The notes below the pieces were generated by a model. The model was not told the DNA's origin. It saw only the letters and a list, made by a program, of their open reading frames with translations, and did not search any database. A program made the translations under genes and the position numbers. From assembly GCF_000516515.1 (NCBI RefSeq), contig NZ_KI911784.1, forward strand, positions 1,520,881-1,584,880: a stretch of DNA of 64,000 nucleotides, in the 5' to 3' direction. Source of the stretch: Chloroflexus sp. Y-396-1 (GTDB taxonomy: Bacteria > Chloroflexota > Chloroflexia > Chloroflexales > Chloroflexaceae). Positions within the stretch are counted from its first letter, which is position 1, and the number at the start of each line of letters is the position of its first letter. Shown here piece after piece: positions 37,116 to 47,545 of the stretch.

Positions 37116-38500
37116 TGCGTCTCTTGGCCTTCCCCTCACAACAGCAAATCTACGATCGCTCACCACACTGGTTGCAGCGAATTCTGGTGAACGCCGAGGC
37201 AGTACGGCGTGAGTGGTTCCGTCGCCACGGCGATTATCGGCGGTTGGTAGCTACTCACGATCCATCTTGGTACTATCGCTCGCGAGACGAACAAGAGACC
37301 TGGCAACTGACACAGTTGAACCGCTTGCTAACGGCAGTTCGTAGGCGAGTACCATTTTATCGTGACATCCTGCCCGATCAACCGCTGACCAGCCTGGCCG
37401 ACTTGTCGAACATCCCGATGTTGCACAAAGAGCAGATCCGGCAAAATCCGCTTGCCCTGATTGCCGAAGACCTCGACCACCGCACGCTCTGGCCGCGTAA
37501 AACCAGTGGTTCAACCGGTACCCCTTTGACCTTCTACCTCGACCGTGAGGCAACGCGCAATCATCAGGCGCCGGCCGATGCCATGCTAGCTGCATTAGGA
37601 TGCCAGTTTGGTCTCCCACGAGCCCGCTTTTCTGGAGCGTATGTAACTCCCTATACTCGTTCTCAACCACCGTTTTGGATCTGGATCGATCTCTACCGCC
37701 AGTTGCAATGCTCGGCTTATCATCTGGCCCCAGAGTTTTACCCACATTACATACAGGCCTTACGTGAGAGCAGGGTGATCTACGGTACCGGATATCCAAC
37801 GGCATGGCATTTGCTGGCGACGTACCTGCGAGAGAGTGGAGATCGGCCTCCAACGTTGCGAGCAATTATTACTGACAGCGAGGGAATTAGTCTTGAACAA
37901 CAGATAGTAGTTGAACAGGCATTCGGTTGTCCGGTTGTACAGACCTACGGTACTGGTGAAGTTGGTCAAATTGCCTGGCAATGTGAACACCGCCGGTATC
38001 ACGTTCTAAGCCGGGCTGCTATCGTTGAAATCGTCGATGACGATGGTCGTCCGGTTGCACCTGGTGCAACCGGTCAGATCGTCGTCACGAGCTTTGCCAG
38101 CTCAGGAACGCCATTTATTCGCTATCAAACAGGTGATCTGGCAACGCTAGCTCCTGATGATTGCCCATGTGGACGGCACAGCCCTTCGTGGGTAGCGATT
38201 GAAGGCCGCATCGACGATCGGATCAAGACACCAGATGGACGTTGGATCGGTCGGCTCAGTCATGTAACCAAACCGGGAATAGGAATCAAAGAGAGCCAGA
38301 TTGCGCAGGTGGCCCGCGACCGTATCGTCATTCGTGTCGTACCGGCAGCCGATTTCGTACCCGCTTCAATGACAGCCGTTATCGAGTCGGCTCGTCGCTA
38401 TCTCGGCCCAACTATGCAGATCGAGTGGGAAATAGTCGAGCGCCTGCCACGGACACGGGCCGGAAAGTTACGTCACGTGGTGCGCGAGATCGAGGTGTAA
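37115..38500 (+). CDS. PaaK/CapK-like adenylate-forming enzyme
   Basis: 461 residues of the phenylacetate-CoA-ligase-like branch of the AMP-binding superfamily. The phosphate loop is KTSGSTGTPLTFYLD, followed by QTYGTGEVGQIAW and IRYQTGDLATLAPDDCPCGR; the last motif and its cysteines are typical of PaaK/CapK. CapK-like genes are frequent in capsule loci but their reaction is unsettled: activation of an acid that decorates the sugar chain is a reasonable guess. A GTG one codon upstream is an alternative start. The preceding stop and this ATG share one base. Confidence 0.87.
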   Translation: MRLLAFPSQQQIYDRSPHWLQRILVNAEAVRREWFRRHGDYRRLVATHDPSWYYRSRDEQETWQLTQLNRLLTAVRRRVPFYRDILPDQPLTSLADLSNIPMLHKEQIRQNPLALIAEDLDHRTLWPRKTSGSTGTPLTFYLDREATRNHQAPADAMLAALGCQFGLPRARFSGAYVTPYTRSQPPFWIWIDLYRQLQCSAYHLAPEFYPHYIQALRESRVIYGTGYPTAWHLLATYLRESGDRPPTLRAIITDSEGISLEQQIVVEQAFGCPVVQTYGTGEVGQIAWQCEHRRYHVLSRAAIVEIVDDDGRPVAPGATGQIVVTSFASSGTPFIRYQTGDLATLAPDDCPCGRHSPSWVAIEGRIDDRIKTPDGRWIGRLSHVTKPGIGIKESQIAQVARDRIVIRVVPAADFVPASMTAVIESARRYLGPTMQIEWEIVERLPRTRAGKLRHVVREIEV

Positions 38501-38504
38501 CCCA

Positions 38505-39740
38505 ATGCACATCCTCTATCTGCATCAATACTTCACAACTCGCTCTGGGGTAGGGGGCACACGGTCGTATGAGTTTGCCCGTTTCTTCGTTCGGCAAGGC
38601 CATCAGGTGACAATAGTGACAGCGGCTGATCATCAACAGCCGTGGTCAAGCGGATGGTGGCGTCAATCCACTGTTGATGGTATCAACGTCATTGAAGTGC
38701 GAGCAGGTTATGCTGATTACCATCGTGGTACGGCGATTGGCTATGGTCAACGTATCATCGCCTTTATCCTCTTTGCCCTGGTCAGCCTGCTCGTTGTGTT
38801 GCGTGTCAAGCGACCCGATGTCGTCTTCGCTACCAGCACACCGTTAACGATCGGGATTCCGGGGATGCTGGCCAGTCGCTGGCATCGAGTTCCACTGGTG
38901 TTTGAAGTGCGTGATCTATGGCCCGAAGCGCCGATCCAGATGGGAGCACTTCGCCATCCACTGCTTATCCTGGCGGCACGCTGGCTTGAGCGAGCGATTT
39001 ACCGTTATTCGTACCACATTATTGCCCTCTCGCCCGGTATGCGGCAGGGAGTGATCGATACCGGTATCTCACCAACCAAGGTGAGTGTCATCCCGAATGC
39101 AGCCGACCTCGATCTGTTCCATCCACAACGTGACGGTCGACACTGGCGTGAGCAACTCGGTGACCCGCCTTTTCTCGTGCTTTATTTCGGTACGATGGGG
39201 GAAGCAAATGATCTGGGCCAGGTGATTGAGGCAGCGCATATCTTGCAGCAGCAAGGACGGAGCGACATCCTGATCGCGCTGGCCGGTCAGGGCCGTCAAC
39301 GGCCGTGGTTAGAAGAACAGAGTCGGTGCTACAGCTTGAACAACGTGCGGTTTATCGATCCATTACCTAAAACTGAGGTGGCTGATCTAGTCGCTGCGGC
39401 AGACGTTTGCCTGACAATCTTTAAAGCGATACCGGTATTGGCGACCTGTTCTCCCAATAAACTATTCGACACCCTGGCTGCCGGAAAGCCGGTTATCGTC
39501 AATACTCCTGGCTGGCTTCGCCAACTGATAACCGAACACCAGTGTGGTCGTTATGCAAGAGCTGGCGATCCTGCGGATCTGGCGGCGCAGATCGTCTTCT
39601 TCCGCGATCATCCAACGTTCACGCAACAGGCCGGACAGAACGCACGCCTACTGGCCGAGCAGTGCTTTGATCGCCAGCATCTGGCAGCCGAGGTACTACG
39701 CGTGCTCGATGCTGCGGCGACACAGCGGTCAATCACTTAA
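38505..39740 (+). CDS. Family 4 glycosyltransferase (WbuB-like)
   Basis: 411 residues; MHILYLHQYFTTRSGVGGTR with TRSYEF, a membrane-associated hydrophobic segment (IIAFILFALVSLLVVLRV), FEVRDLWPEAPIQMG and the donor domain CSPNKLFDTLAAGKPVIVN. This resembles WbuB-type enzymes that transfer to lipid-linked sugars. It ends the cluster and its 3' end overlaps the convergent sensor kinase by 12 bp. Confidence 0.9.
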   Translation: MHILYLHQYFTTRSGVGGTRSYEFARFFVRQGHQVTIVTAADHQQPWSSGWWRQSTVDGINVIEVRAGYADYHRGTAIGYGQRIIAFILFALVSLLVVLRVKRPDVVFATSTPLTIGIPGMLASRWHRVPLVFEVRDLWPEAPIQMGALRHPLLILAARWLERAIYRYSYHIIALSPGMRQGVIDTGISPTKVSVIPNAADLDLFHPQRDGRHWREQLGDPPFLVLYFGTMGEANDLGQVIEAAHILQQQGRSDILIALAGQGRQRPWLEEQSRCYSLNNVRFIDPLPKTEVADLVAAADVCLTIFKAIPVLATCSPNKLFDTLAAGKPVIVNTPGWLRQLITEHQCGRYARAGDPADLAAQIVFFRDHPTFTQQAGQNARLLAEQCFDRQHLAAEVLRVLDAAATQRSIT

Positions 39741-42700
39741 TGCCTGTTGTACGGCTACTTCAAGCGTGCTGGAACGAAACGGTTTCTCAATCACATAGGC
39801 ATTGTTTAGGTCTATCCCTTGTAACGCAGCGAAACCGCTCATATAGAGCACCTTAAGCCCAGGATGAGCCTGCTGGGCTCGGGCAGCTAACGTTGGCCCA
39901 TCCATGCCAGGCATCACCACATCGGTTAGCAACAAATCAAACGGTTCGGCTTGTAAGCGAGCTAGCGCCGTTTGCCCATCGCCGGTCGCAGCAACCGTAT
40001 AACCAAGCGAGAGCAGCGTCTTAACCGTGATCTGAAGGAGTGCTGTATCGTCATCTACAACCAGAATGCGGGCATCACGACGTTCGGTGAGCGGAACGGA
40101 TGGTACTTCTTCAGGCGGAAACTCTTCCACACATGGCAGGTACAACCGGATTGTTGTTCCCAAACCCGACGTTGAATAAATTTGGGCGGTGCCACCCGAT
40201 TGACGGGCGAAGCCGTAGACCATCGCTAGCCCTAGACCGGTGCCACGCCCACGTTCTTTAGTAGTGAAAAACGGTTCAAATGCCCGTTCAGCCACCTCTG
40301 GCGTCATACCGGTACCGGTGTCGATAACGTCAATACTGATATAGCAACCAGGTGACAGAATTGCCAATAGCATCGTATCTTCGTCTGTCACCCGCTGTTC
40401 GCGTACTTTAATGATCAAACTGCCGCCATGAGGCATCGCATCACGGCTATTGATCACCAGATTGAGGAGCGCAGCCTCTAGCCCGGCCCGATCAGCCCTT
40501 ACCGTGACGGTAGTTTGCTCGATAAACTCCACTTTAATCGCCGAACCAACTGTCACTTGTATCAAGGGCAGGAATTCGCGCACAATCTGGCAAACATTGA
40601 TCGTTGTTGGCGCGAGCGGTTGCCGACGAGCAACAGCCAGCAAACTTTTCGTCAATTCAGCACCGCGTAGTGCAGCTTGCAGCGCCGCTTCTAACGATTT
40701 TCTGGTTTCTTCATCGCCCTGCCAGTCAAAGAGCGACAGATCGAGATTCCCAATAATAATACCAAGCAAGTTATTGAAATCGTGAGCAAGGCCACCAGTA
40801 AGCAAGCCAAGCGCTTCTAGCTTCTGAGTTTCGCGGATGCGCTCGTCCAGTTGCTTACGATCGGTGATGTCACTCAACGCACCGACCATACGAATAACAT
40901 TACCATCTTCGTTGCGCAACGCTTCACCACGCGCCAGAACCCAACGATATTTGTCATCGCGGTAACGCATACGAAATTCCATGTGAAATGGCTCCTGACC
41001 TGCAAAGTGACGATCAAGCGCCTTCGTTACCGCCGGCCAATCATCTGGATGAATACGCTCGAAAAAAGTTGTGATGCTATTTGGGAGTTCATCTTCGCTG
41101 AAGCCGAACATCGCCTTCCACTGTGGCGAGAGATAGGTCACGCTATTCGTGATGTCCCAATCCCAAACCCCGTCTTGCACCGCTCGTTCGGCCAGCGCGT
41201 ATCGCTCTTCGCTCAGACGTAACCGTTCGGCGATCACATGTTGTTCTATCACCGGCCCGGCCAGATTGCCGACAAACCGTAAGAGTGTCAGCTCTTCGTT
41301 TTCAGCCACAGTCTCACGCGCCGACCAGACGGTAAACGCACCGATTATGAAACCGCCCGTACCGAGAATCGCTTCAGCCCACAGAGTCATCAAACCGTGC
41401 TCTCGGGCCGGTTTGGCATAGACTGCCCACAATGGATCAACTTGCAAGTCGGGGATCATTACTCGTTGTTGGGTAATCAGTAACTGCCAGAGTGGATTAG
41501 TCAGGTGTGGCTCCGTCTGTTTCAGCGCTTCGATCAAGGGTTGTGGCAAATGTGGTGCGACGACTTTTGTTACTTGATGGCCACCGGGATCGAATAGCAC
41601 AACTGCACACCGAGTATCAGGTTGTTCATCCTCAAAAGCCTGTAACAAAATGTTCATTAAGGTATTCAAATCTCCACCTCCTAGCAGGCTGGTGAAGAGC
41701 TGCACCCGTAATCGCTCTTGAAATTCCAGACGTTTCAGCGCACTAATATCGGTGTGCGTGCCCATCATGCGGAGCGGATGGCCCTGTTCATTGCGTTCAA
41801 CAATTGCACCTACCGAAAGTATCCACTTCCAGCCGCCTTGCCGCATCCGTGAGCGGAATTCTACTCTATATTCGGGAATGCGTCCGGCGAGATAGTCAAG
41901 GTAGGCTTGATACACTCGATCAACGTCAGCCGGATGAATTCGTTCCCGCCAATTCTGGTTAGTCTCGACAAATACTCTGGGATCGTAACCCAACATAGTA
42001 GCGTATGCGTCGGTTACTGTTGTTGCTCCATTTTGGAGATCAATGTCATAAAGTCCCTGATTGGCGGCACGTAAAGCTAATTCCAGCCGCTGAGCATTGA
42101 TTTGAAGGGTTTGCAAACTCTGATATTCGGTTGTCACATCGGCAAAAAAGATAAAAACGAGTCGCTGGCCGTTACCATAAATGCCACCTGGTACGATATT
42201 GCAGTAAAAAGTAGTACCATCACGACGTTGACAGAGAACGTTTGCGAGCGACGTTGGATCACCGATGAGCATCCCATGAAACAACGTCACGATTCGGGAG
42301 CGAACATCCATCGGATAAAAATCTTCGAAATGCAAATCGATCAGTTCCGCTGCTGAATAACCAAAAAGCCGACTCATAGCTGAATTCGACCACTGAATGG
42401 CCCTGCTATTTATTTCGACTTCAATAATCCCATAGGGAATATAGTCAATAATGGCCCGTAATCGATACATTTCGCGATCGGTAGCCTGCCGATAACGGGC
42501 TGAACGGTAGAGAATGAATGGTAGGCGGCGAAAATCGTCAGTGAACAAGAGATCAACAATACCTTGCTCGGAACTAAACCGATCAAGCGCGTGCTCATCA
42601 GAGTTGCAAAGCAAGATTACGGAGGCACCCACCGGCATCAGATACCGAACCTCCGGTCGGCACAGAATGAACACCGGTGATTGCCTATCAATGGATTGAA

Positions 42701-42824
42701 TCAGGTCGGGAAACGTGTTAACAAACGAGCAGGTAATGTGGTGAAACGGCGCAAGTATTTGGGTAATTGGCTCACGCAGATCGTCAACTGCGAAGAGGAT
42801 GAGGTTGGTGCGAGCGTCAGCCAT
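39729..42824 (-). CDS. Hybrid sensor histidine kinase with PAS and GAF domains
   Basis: 1031 residues, cytoplasmic. In order: a degenerate receiver-like N-terminus (about 1-115), PAS (120-235), PAS with PAC (240-370), GAF (385-535), PAS with PAC (545-670), HisKA with His681 in GGLAHDFNN, HATPase (about 790-905, DTGTGM and [10 protein letters not shown]), and a C-terminal receiver with phosphoacceptor Asp968 in [18 protein letters not shown] is 7 nt before the ATG. No transmembrane helix, so it probably senses an internal or redox/light signal through a bound cofactor. Its tail overlaps the last polysaccharide gene, a physical but not necessarily functional link. Confidence 0.94.
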   Translation of the reverse strand: MADARTNLILFAVDDLREPITQILAPFHHITCSFVNTFPDLIQSIDRQSPVFILCRPEVRYLMPVGASVILLCNSDEHALDRFSSEQGIVDLLFTDDFRRLPFILYRSARYRQATDREMYRLRAIIDYIPYGIIEVEINSRAIQWSNSAMSRLFGYSAAELIDLHFEDFYPMDVRSRIVTLFHGMLIGDPTSLANVLCQRRDGTTFYCNIVPGGIYGNGQRLVFIFFADVTTEYQSLQTLQINAQRLELALRAANQGLYDIDLQNGATTVTDAYATMLGYDPRVFVETNQNWRERIHPADVDRVYQAYLDYLAGRIPEYRVEFRSRMRQGGWKWILSVGAIVERNEQGHPLRMMGTHTDISALKRLEFQERLRVQLFTSLLGGGDLNTLMNILLQAFEDEQPDTRCAVVLFDPGGHQVTKVVAPHLPQPLIEALKQTEPHLTNPLWQLLITQQRVMIPDLQVDPLWAVYAKPAREHGLMTLWAEAILGTGGFIIGAFTVWSARETVAENEELTLLRFVGNLAGPVIEQHVIAERLRLSEERYALAERAVQDGVWDWDITNSVTYLSPQWKAMFGFSEDELPNSITTFFERIHPDDWPAVTKALDRHFAGQEPFHMEFRMRYRDDKYRWVLARGEALRNEDGNVIRMVGALSDITDRKQLDERIRETQKLEALGLLTGGLAHDFNNLLGIIIGNLDLSLFDWQGDEETRKSLEAALQAALRGAELTKSLLAVARRQPLAPTTINVCQIVREFLPLIQVTVGSAIKVEFIEQTTVTVRADRAGLEAALLNLVINSRDAMPHGGSLIIKVREQRVTDEDTMLLAILSPGCYISIDVIDTGTGMTPEVAERAFEPFFTTKERGRGTGLGLAMVYGFARQSGGTAQIYSTSGLGTTIRLYLPCVEEFPPEEVPSVPLTERRDARILVVDDDTALLQITVKTLLSLGYTVAATGDGQTALARLQAEPFDLLLTDVVMPGMDGPTLAARAQQAHPGLKVLYMSGFAALQGIDLNNAYVIEKPFRSSTLEVAVQQALSD

Positions 42825-42881
42825 AACGGTATCCTTAATTAATCTACAACCGAGGCGACGGGTCGCACCGGGTATCTACTA

Positions 42882-43889
42882 TTATAGCACTCGGATACCA
42901 GGAGTGCTTACGTCTGAAGATGGACTATCTAACCAACTATCCCCCCATTCCTTATCACGGGCCTGACGCCAGATGGTTCCCTGGCTACGAGTGACGGTTA
43001 TCAATTGCAACCCATCGGCAGTGCAGACCTGCAATTCAATACGACCACTGTAGGTTTTCGGATGACGCACGATTCGCCCATTGACCGGCAAAGCCGGGTA
43101 TCGCCCAACAATCAGGTACGCGAATTTCTCATCTTCAAACGGTGCGGAAGCACCTTTCAACCGACGCTGAAAGGCCGGACGGGCAATACGCTGACTAAAA
43201 TGACACCAGTCGTTACGTTCAGCCAACGGGCAGGAAGCGGTATGAGGGCATGGTGCTACCAGATGCGCAGCGCGCTTGATCAGTTCGCCGCGCGCATGCA
43301 AAATGGTGGCGTGCCCGGCAGGCGTACCCGGTTCGACCAGTACCAGCGCCCCGCTGGTTGCTTTCCATAGCCGACTCAACAGTATATTTCGTGCGGTCGA
43401 CTCAATTTCACCGTACACATACCCGGCTACTACCAGATCACTTTCAGGGAGACGATCGAGCGTCAGAACATCTTGCTGGTGCCACACAACTGTCGGCAGG
43501 TCGGTACTGGTTGTTAGTTGTCTGCCAAGCCGGGCCATCGCTGGCTGTCGCTCAATCGCAACGACGTGCTGGAGAGAAGGCCATTGCTCGGCAGCAGCCC
43601 AGATTGCTGCCCCGCTACCGGCGCCAATATCGAGCATCCGTTTGGGGGCAAAATCGGGTTGACTCTCCGCTAACCGGCGGAAGACAGACCGTAGGGCTGC
43701 ATAGGTAGCCGGCATTCGCCATGCGGCGTAGGCAACTGCGGCAATCGGAGTACTGATCACGGGCGTGCTACCGGTTCCCGTCTTACGGTAACGTGTTGAG
43801 AGTTCAATTGCTGCCTGCTCGAGCGCTGTTGCCGGCTGATCGGCAATAATGCGCTCAAGCATATTCTGTAAAGATGCTGGAAGTTGCAT
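42882..43889 (-). CDS. Rsm22-like SAM-dependent methyltransferase
   Basis: 335 residues. The SAM-binding motif LDIGAGSGA lies at 86-94, and a cysteine cluster CPHTASC-x8-C (Cys214, Cys220, Cys229, with His216 and His230) is characteristic of the Rsm22 family, whose mitochondrial members are needed for small ribosomal subunit assembly and bind an iron-sulfur cluster. A small-subunit rRNA or protein target is expected by family; direct proof of methylation is lacking. It lies between the hybrid kinase and moaA on the same strand, with 73 bp before it. Confidence 0.87.
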   Translation of the reverse strand: MQLPASLQNMLERIIADQPATALEQAAIELSTRYRKTGTGSTPVISTPIAAVAYAAWRMPATYAALRSVFRRLAESQPDFAPKRMLDIGAGSGAAIWAAAEQWPSLQHVVAIERQPAMARLGRQLTTSTDLPTVVWHQQDVLTLDRLPESDLVVAGYVYGEIESTARNILLSRLWKATSGALVLVEPGTPAGHATILHARGELIKRAAHLVAPCPHTASCPLAERNDWCHFSQRIARPAFQRRLKGASAPFEDEKFAYLIVGRYPALPVNGRIVRHPKTYSGRIELQVCTADGLQLITVTRSQGTIWRQARDKEWGDSWLDSPSSDVSTPGIRVL

Positions 43890-43962
43890 AAGCTGCTCTA
43901 CAATCGGTCAACGAATGACAACGACGATCCTGTCTACCAACAACGATTGAAGGCAACCTACA

Positions 43963-45024
43963 TTAACCACCCAGCTCTGACATACCACGCAGTGTCGGTT
44001 TGACACCGACGGGAAGGCCGTGCCCCCACGGTTTAATATACACTGCGTGACGAATGATCTGTTCAACTTCTTCCACGGTGGCGCCAGCGCGCACTGCGGC
44101 CCTTAGATCAACTTCATCGTCACGTAACAGACAGAGATGCAGACGGCCATCGGCAGTGAGGCGCATGCGGTTGCAGGTTGCACAGAAGGGATCACTAACA
44201 CTCGAGATAAAGCCGATAACTCCTTTGGCTCCTGGGATGCGGTAGGTACGGGCCGGATCACTCGGTGCATGGCCAATCTCTTCAAGGGGGCCGTAATGCT
44301 GTTCAAGGCGGGCAATCAATTCGGCGCTCGCGACGATTCCCTCTTCGGCCAGACCGGCGACACCGGTAAGTGGCATTACTTCGATAAAACGAAATTCCCA
44401 CGGTCGTTCCAATGTTAACCCAGCCAGCCGCACCACTTCTTCATCATTCATCCCACGCACGACCACCGCATTCAGTTTGATCGGATGCAATCCGGCAGCA
44501 TCAGCCGCTTCGATCCCGGCCCACACTTCATCGAGACTGCCACCACGGGTTATGATGCGAAACTTCACCGGGTCGAGAGTATCAATACTAATGTTAACTC
44601 GATCAAGACCGGCATCACGCAACGGTTGGGCAAGTTTACGTAAGCGAAGCGCATTCGTCGTCATTGCAATATGCTCGATGCCAGGAACCCGCTTGAGTTC
44701 GCGCACCAAATTAACTAGATCGTGGCGGAGCGTTGGTTCACCACCGGTTAGGCGCAACTTGCGAAAGCCAGCCCGAGCGGCTGCATTGATCACCAATAAG
44801 AGTTCATCATTGGTCAGCAGATCGGGACGAGGGGCAAACTGGACACCAACCGCCGGCATACAGTAGATGCAACGCATATTGCAGCGATCGGTAAGGGAAA
44901 CCCGCAGATAGTCAATTCGCCGACCATACTGATCAAGCGCTGGAGTATCGGTAGCGTAACGCGGATGACGATTCGGGTCATAGAAGATGATGGGAGTCGT
45001 GCCAGAGAGCTGATGAGCGGCCAT
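43963..45024 (-). CDS. moaA: GTP 3',8-cyclase
   Basis: First step of molybdenum cofactor synthesis: radical SAM rearrangement of GTP. 353 residues; the N-terminal cluster motif CNMRCIYC (Cys48, Cys52, Cys55), the C-terminal cluster CATC-x13-C, and the terminal Gly-Gly (SELGG) that is functionally important in MoaA are all present. It follows the Mrp-type gene by about 100 bp on the same strand. With moeA at 7.3 kb the window holds two cofactor genes, but not the other moa genes. Confidence 0.97.
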   Translation of the reverse strand: MAAHQLSGTTPIIFYDPNRHPRYATDTPALDQYGRRIDYLRVSLTDRCNMRCIYCMPAVGVQFAPRPDLLTNDELLLVINAAARAGFRKLRLTGGEPTLRHDLVNLVRELKRVPGIEHIAMTTNALRLRKLAQPLRDAGLDRVNISIDTLDPVKFRIITRGGSLDEVWAGIEAADAAGLHPIKLNAVVVRGMNDEEVVRLAGLTLERPWEFRFIEVMPLTGVAGLAEEGIVASAELIARLEQHYGPLEEIGHAPSDPARTYRIPGAKGVIGFISSVSDPFCATCNRMRLTADGRLHLCLLRDDEVDLRAAVRAGATVEEVEQIIRHAVYIKPWGHGLPVGVKPTLRGMSELGG

Positions 45025-45123
45025 GGCCTCACCTCGTTGTGATCATCGAACGACGAGCGAACAACCGATAGAGAAGAGAGCACTGGTCGGCAGACCGTGA
45101 TCCCTACCGACCAGACCGAGCAA

Positions 45124-46218
45124 TTATACTGTAGCGTACTGTAACACTGAAATACGGGCCGCAACCTGGCGGGCCAATTCTCGGAATATATCAGCATACG
45201 CATCAGGGGCATCACTAATCACAGCCGGTTGGCCACTATCGCCCCCCTCGCGTACACTAATACCGAGCGGAATCTGACCCAACACCGGTACCCCTAACTG
45301 CTGCGCCAATCGCTGGGCGCCACCGCTGCCAAAAATATCGTAGCGTTTGCCGGTATCAGGGGCAATGAAGTAGGCCATATTCTCGACAATGCCAAGGAGC
45401 GGAACATTCACTTTGCGAAACATCTCCATGGCCTTAACCACATCAATAGTTGCCACCTGCTGCGGCGTGGTCACGATCAGCGCACCGGTTAGTGGTAAGC
45501 TCTGAGCCAGGGTCAGCGCAACATCGCCGGTGCCAGGTGGCATATCAATAATCAGATAGTCGAGTGGCGCCCAAGCGACCTGATACAGAAACTGGCGCAA
45601 CAATTGACTGACCATCGGCCCACGCCAGATCACCGGCTGTGCCTCGTCGATCAGGAAGCCAACCGACATCACTTTAATCCCATAGTTGGTGAGTGGCAAC
45701 ATCATCGGCTGACCACTTGCATCACTGACAGCCATCGGTTGTCCGCGCACCCCCAACATCAGCGGTAAGCTCGGCCCAAACACATCAGCATCGAGCAAAC
45801 CAACCTGAGCACCCATCTGCGCCAGCGCAACCGCCAGATTGGCCGCTACAGTACTTTTCCCGACCCCACCCTTACCGGCCGCCACTGCAACAACATTAGC
45901 CACACCGGGAATAGCCGCCTGTTCAGGAATACCGGCGGGACGCCGTACATTGGCTGTGAAATCGATGTGTACTTCTTTGACCCCTGGGACAGCCTGTACT
46001 GCGGCTTCAGCTTCGGCGCGAATCTGATCCTTCAACGGACAGGCCGGAGTTGTCAGTTCAATCGTACAACGGACAATCCCATCGCAGATGGCAATGTGCT
46101 TGACCATCTGCCGTGAAACTAGATCACCCCCCAACTCTGGCTCTTGTACCTGACGAAGAGCGGCCAGAATCTGCTCTTCGCTCACCGTAGCCGATTGATG
46201 ATTTGATAAGCGCCCCAT
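45124..46218 (-). CDS. Mrp/ApbC/NBP35-family Fe-S cluster carrier ATPase
   Basis: 364 residues. An MIP18/DUF59-like domain (about 10-90) precedes the ParA-like P-loop domain with GGKGGVGKSTVAANLA and LLDADVFGPSLP. Family members carry iron-sulfur clusters to target proteins. The CxxC that often binds the cluster is replaced: the equivalent segment reads ENMAYFIAPDTGKRYDIFG, a variant I recall from other bacterial Mrp proteins. ATG 46218 follows GGAG at 8 nt; a longer frame from 46257 begins inside the -10 box and is rejected. Location next to moaA fits supply of clusters to a 4Fe-4S enzyme. Confidence 0.92.
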   Translation of the reverse strand: MGRLSNHQSATVSEEQILAALRQVQEPELGGDLVSRQMVKHIAICDGIVRCTIELTTPACPLKDQIRAEAEAAVQAVPGVKEVHIDFTANVRRPAGIPEQAAIPGVANVVAVAAGKGGVGKSTVAANLAVALAQMGAQVGLLDADVFGPSLPLMLGVRGQPMAVSDASGQPMMLPLTNYGIKVMSVGFLIDEAQPVIWRGPMVSQLLRQFLYQVAWAPLDYLIIDMPPGTGDVALTLAQSLPLTGALIVTTPQQVATIDVVKAMEMFRKVNVPLLGIVENMAYFIAPDTGKRYDIFGSGGAQRLAQQLGVPVLGQIPLGISVREGGDSGQPAVISDAPDAYADIFRELARQVAARISVLQYATV

Positions 46219-46255
46219 GCATCTACTCCATAGTTTTATCAGGGTATCTTTTTGC

Positions 46256-46264
46256 ATTATACCA
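46256..46264 (-). promoter_or_regulatory. Extended -10 promoter of the Mrp-type gene
   Basis: Minus-strand TGGTATAAT is a perfect extended -10; transcription from about 46249 gives a short leader of about 30 nt to the ATG at 46218. Confidence 0.6.
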
Positions 46265-46627
46265 GAGAATAAGAAAAGAAGAATATTACTAAAGTCACCG
46301 ACAATAAAACGTTATCGCGTTCAGATTGAGTGTGACGTGTCTGGTCGTTCGCAACCAACGGGGAAAATGACCATGCTCGCCTATTATACCCTTTCGCTGT
46401 AGTAGTCAAGGTGGATACCTGACCCTGCCTTACGCTCGTCCTTTCTCTCTTACACGATAAAAGGAGCTAGAGGAAAGTAAGAGCGTCAGGTGTACTGATA
46501 AGACGTTCACCGGTTTCCACGCAATCACCTGAATGCGTGACAAGAAGTCATCGTTTGGCGCCTCTGTACACCATCAGCCCCACGCCCCCTCTTGCGTCAC
46601 CATCCTTTCCTCCGCTCGCGGAAGATG

Positions 46628-46644
46628 GGGGTGAAACCCACCCC
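46628..46644. repeat. Interspersed hairpin
   Basis: GGGGTG, five nt, CACCCC, then TAC. It matches the design of other hairpins in the window (for example 5808 and 49143) with the trailing CCCCTA motif. It is far from either neighbouring stop codon, so it is not a simple terminator. Confidence 0.4.
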
Positions 46645-46788
46645 TACAATACGAGGTAAGCAGGGATGCGGCTGTAGGCGAGTTAGGAACCTACCCCGAC
46701 ACTCCTTCAGGGAAGAGCATGATCGGCACGCCATCACTGTCGGGTCTGGTGAAAACGTTGAAAACCCCTATGCCTGTGATTATCTTGC

Positions 46789-46817
46789 TTGACAGCTCGT
46801 ATCGCGGTTGATATACT
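46789..46817 (+). promoter_or_regulatory. Strong promoter of the SufR-like regulator
   Basis: Perfect TTGACA, 17-nt spacer, TATACT. Just downstream, GAATATTC (46826-46833) is an 8-bp palindrome at the expected start of transcription and could be an operator for autoregulation. Confidence 0.65.
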
Positions 46818-46867
46818 CGCATTAAGAATATTCAATAGATACAAACTCGTAAAGTGGTATAACGCCG

Positions 46868-47500
46868 ATGAAAGTTGAGCGCAAAGAGCAGGGAGCAACT
46901 CGGCGCAGTATCTTGCAATTGCTGCGGCGTCACGGCCAAATGAGTGCGATTGAGCTGAGCGAAGCACTGGAAATTGGTGCAGTCGGTATTCGCCAGCATC
47001 TCACCGCTTTACAGCAGGAAGGCCTAGTATATATCTGTGGTCTGCGGCGCAACGTTGGTCGCCCGGCACATCTTTATGCCCTCACTGAGCGCGCAGAATC
47101 TTTCTTCCCTAAGCACTACGAGCGTCTCGTTTGTGAGCTGATCGAGAGCGTCGCTGCTGTTGGTGGCGAAGCGGCAGTCACCGAAATACTCGAACAACGG
47201 CGTAAAACTCTCTTCACGCGATTAGCCCCACAACTGGCTAATAAACCTCGAGAAGCACAAATCACTGCGCTCACTGAGGCGTTAGCCGAACAGGGATATA
47301 TGTGTGAGTGTGAGCAGAGTGAGCAAGGGGATTGGCTGCTAACTCAGTACAACTGCCCATTTGATTGTGTCGCCCGTCGCTATCCACAGATCTGCGCACA
47401 AGAGTTACGGCTATATGAAGAGCTGCTGGCAACGAGTATCGAACGCGATACGACGATTGCCGGCGGTAGTCATTGTTGTCGCTATCGGATTCCAGGCTAG
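46868..47500 (+). CDS. SufR-like iron-sulfur transcriptional regulator
   Basis: 210 residues. A winged helix-turn-helix (about 10-75, with GQMSAIELSEALEIGAVGIR) is followed by a dimer region and a cysteine-rich C-terminus: NCPFDC (Cys163, Cys167), Cys176 in YPQIC, and SHCCRY (Cys203-Cys204). Spacing and the NCP...CCRY frame match SufR, the cluster-sensing repressor of suf genes in cyanobacteria. No suf operon is nearby; instead the Mn superoxide dismutase lies 95 bp downstream on the same strand. I infer that it senses oxidative stress and may control sod or itself. No clear ribosome site precedes the ATG. Confidence 0.82.
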   Translation: MKVERKEQGATRRSILQLLRRHGQMSAIELSEALEIGAVGIRQHLTALQQEGLVYICGLRRNVGRPAHLYALTERAESFFPKHYERLVCELIESVAAVGGEAAVTEILEQRRKTLFTRLAPQLANKPREAQITALTEALAEQGYMCECEQSEQGDWLLTQYNCPFDCVARRYPQICAQELRLYEELLATSIERDTTIAGGSHCCRYRIPG

Positions 47501-47521
47501 CAATCTCCTCCAGCTTCGCGG

Positions 47522-47527
47522 TACAAT
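47522..47527 (+). promoter_or_regulatory. Candidate -10 box for superoxide dismutase
   Basis: TACAAT with TAGCAA 18 nt upstream, a poor -35. If used, the transcript begins near 47534 and includes the hairpin at 47546-47565. Confidence 0.3.
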
Positions 47528-47545
47528 ACATATGCACTCCCTAAT

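Larger units (their letters stand above)
46219..46867. other. Divergent intergenic region of about 650 bp
   Basis: No gene seen. It contains the Mrp promoter, an imperfect inverted repeat whose outer arms are ACCTGAC near 46417 and GTCAGGT near 46488, a 6-bp hairpin at 46628-46644 followed by CCTAC-like sequence, and the promoter of the SufR-like regulator. The 46400-46600 part shows nothing I can name. Confidence 0.6.

Noticed and set aside
46400-46500. Riboswitch or structured RNA in the 46.4-46.5 kb inverted repeat
   Set aside because: Arms pair only imperfectly, no known aptamer motif is visible, and neither neighbouring gene begins close enough.
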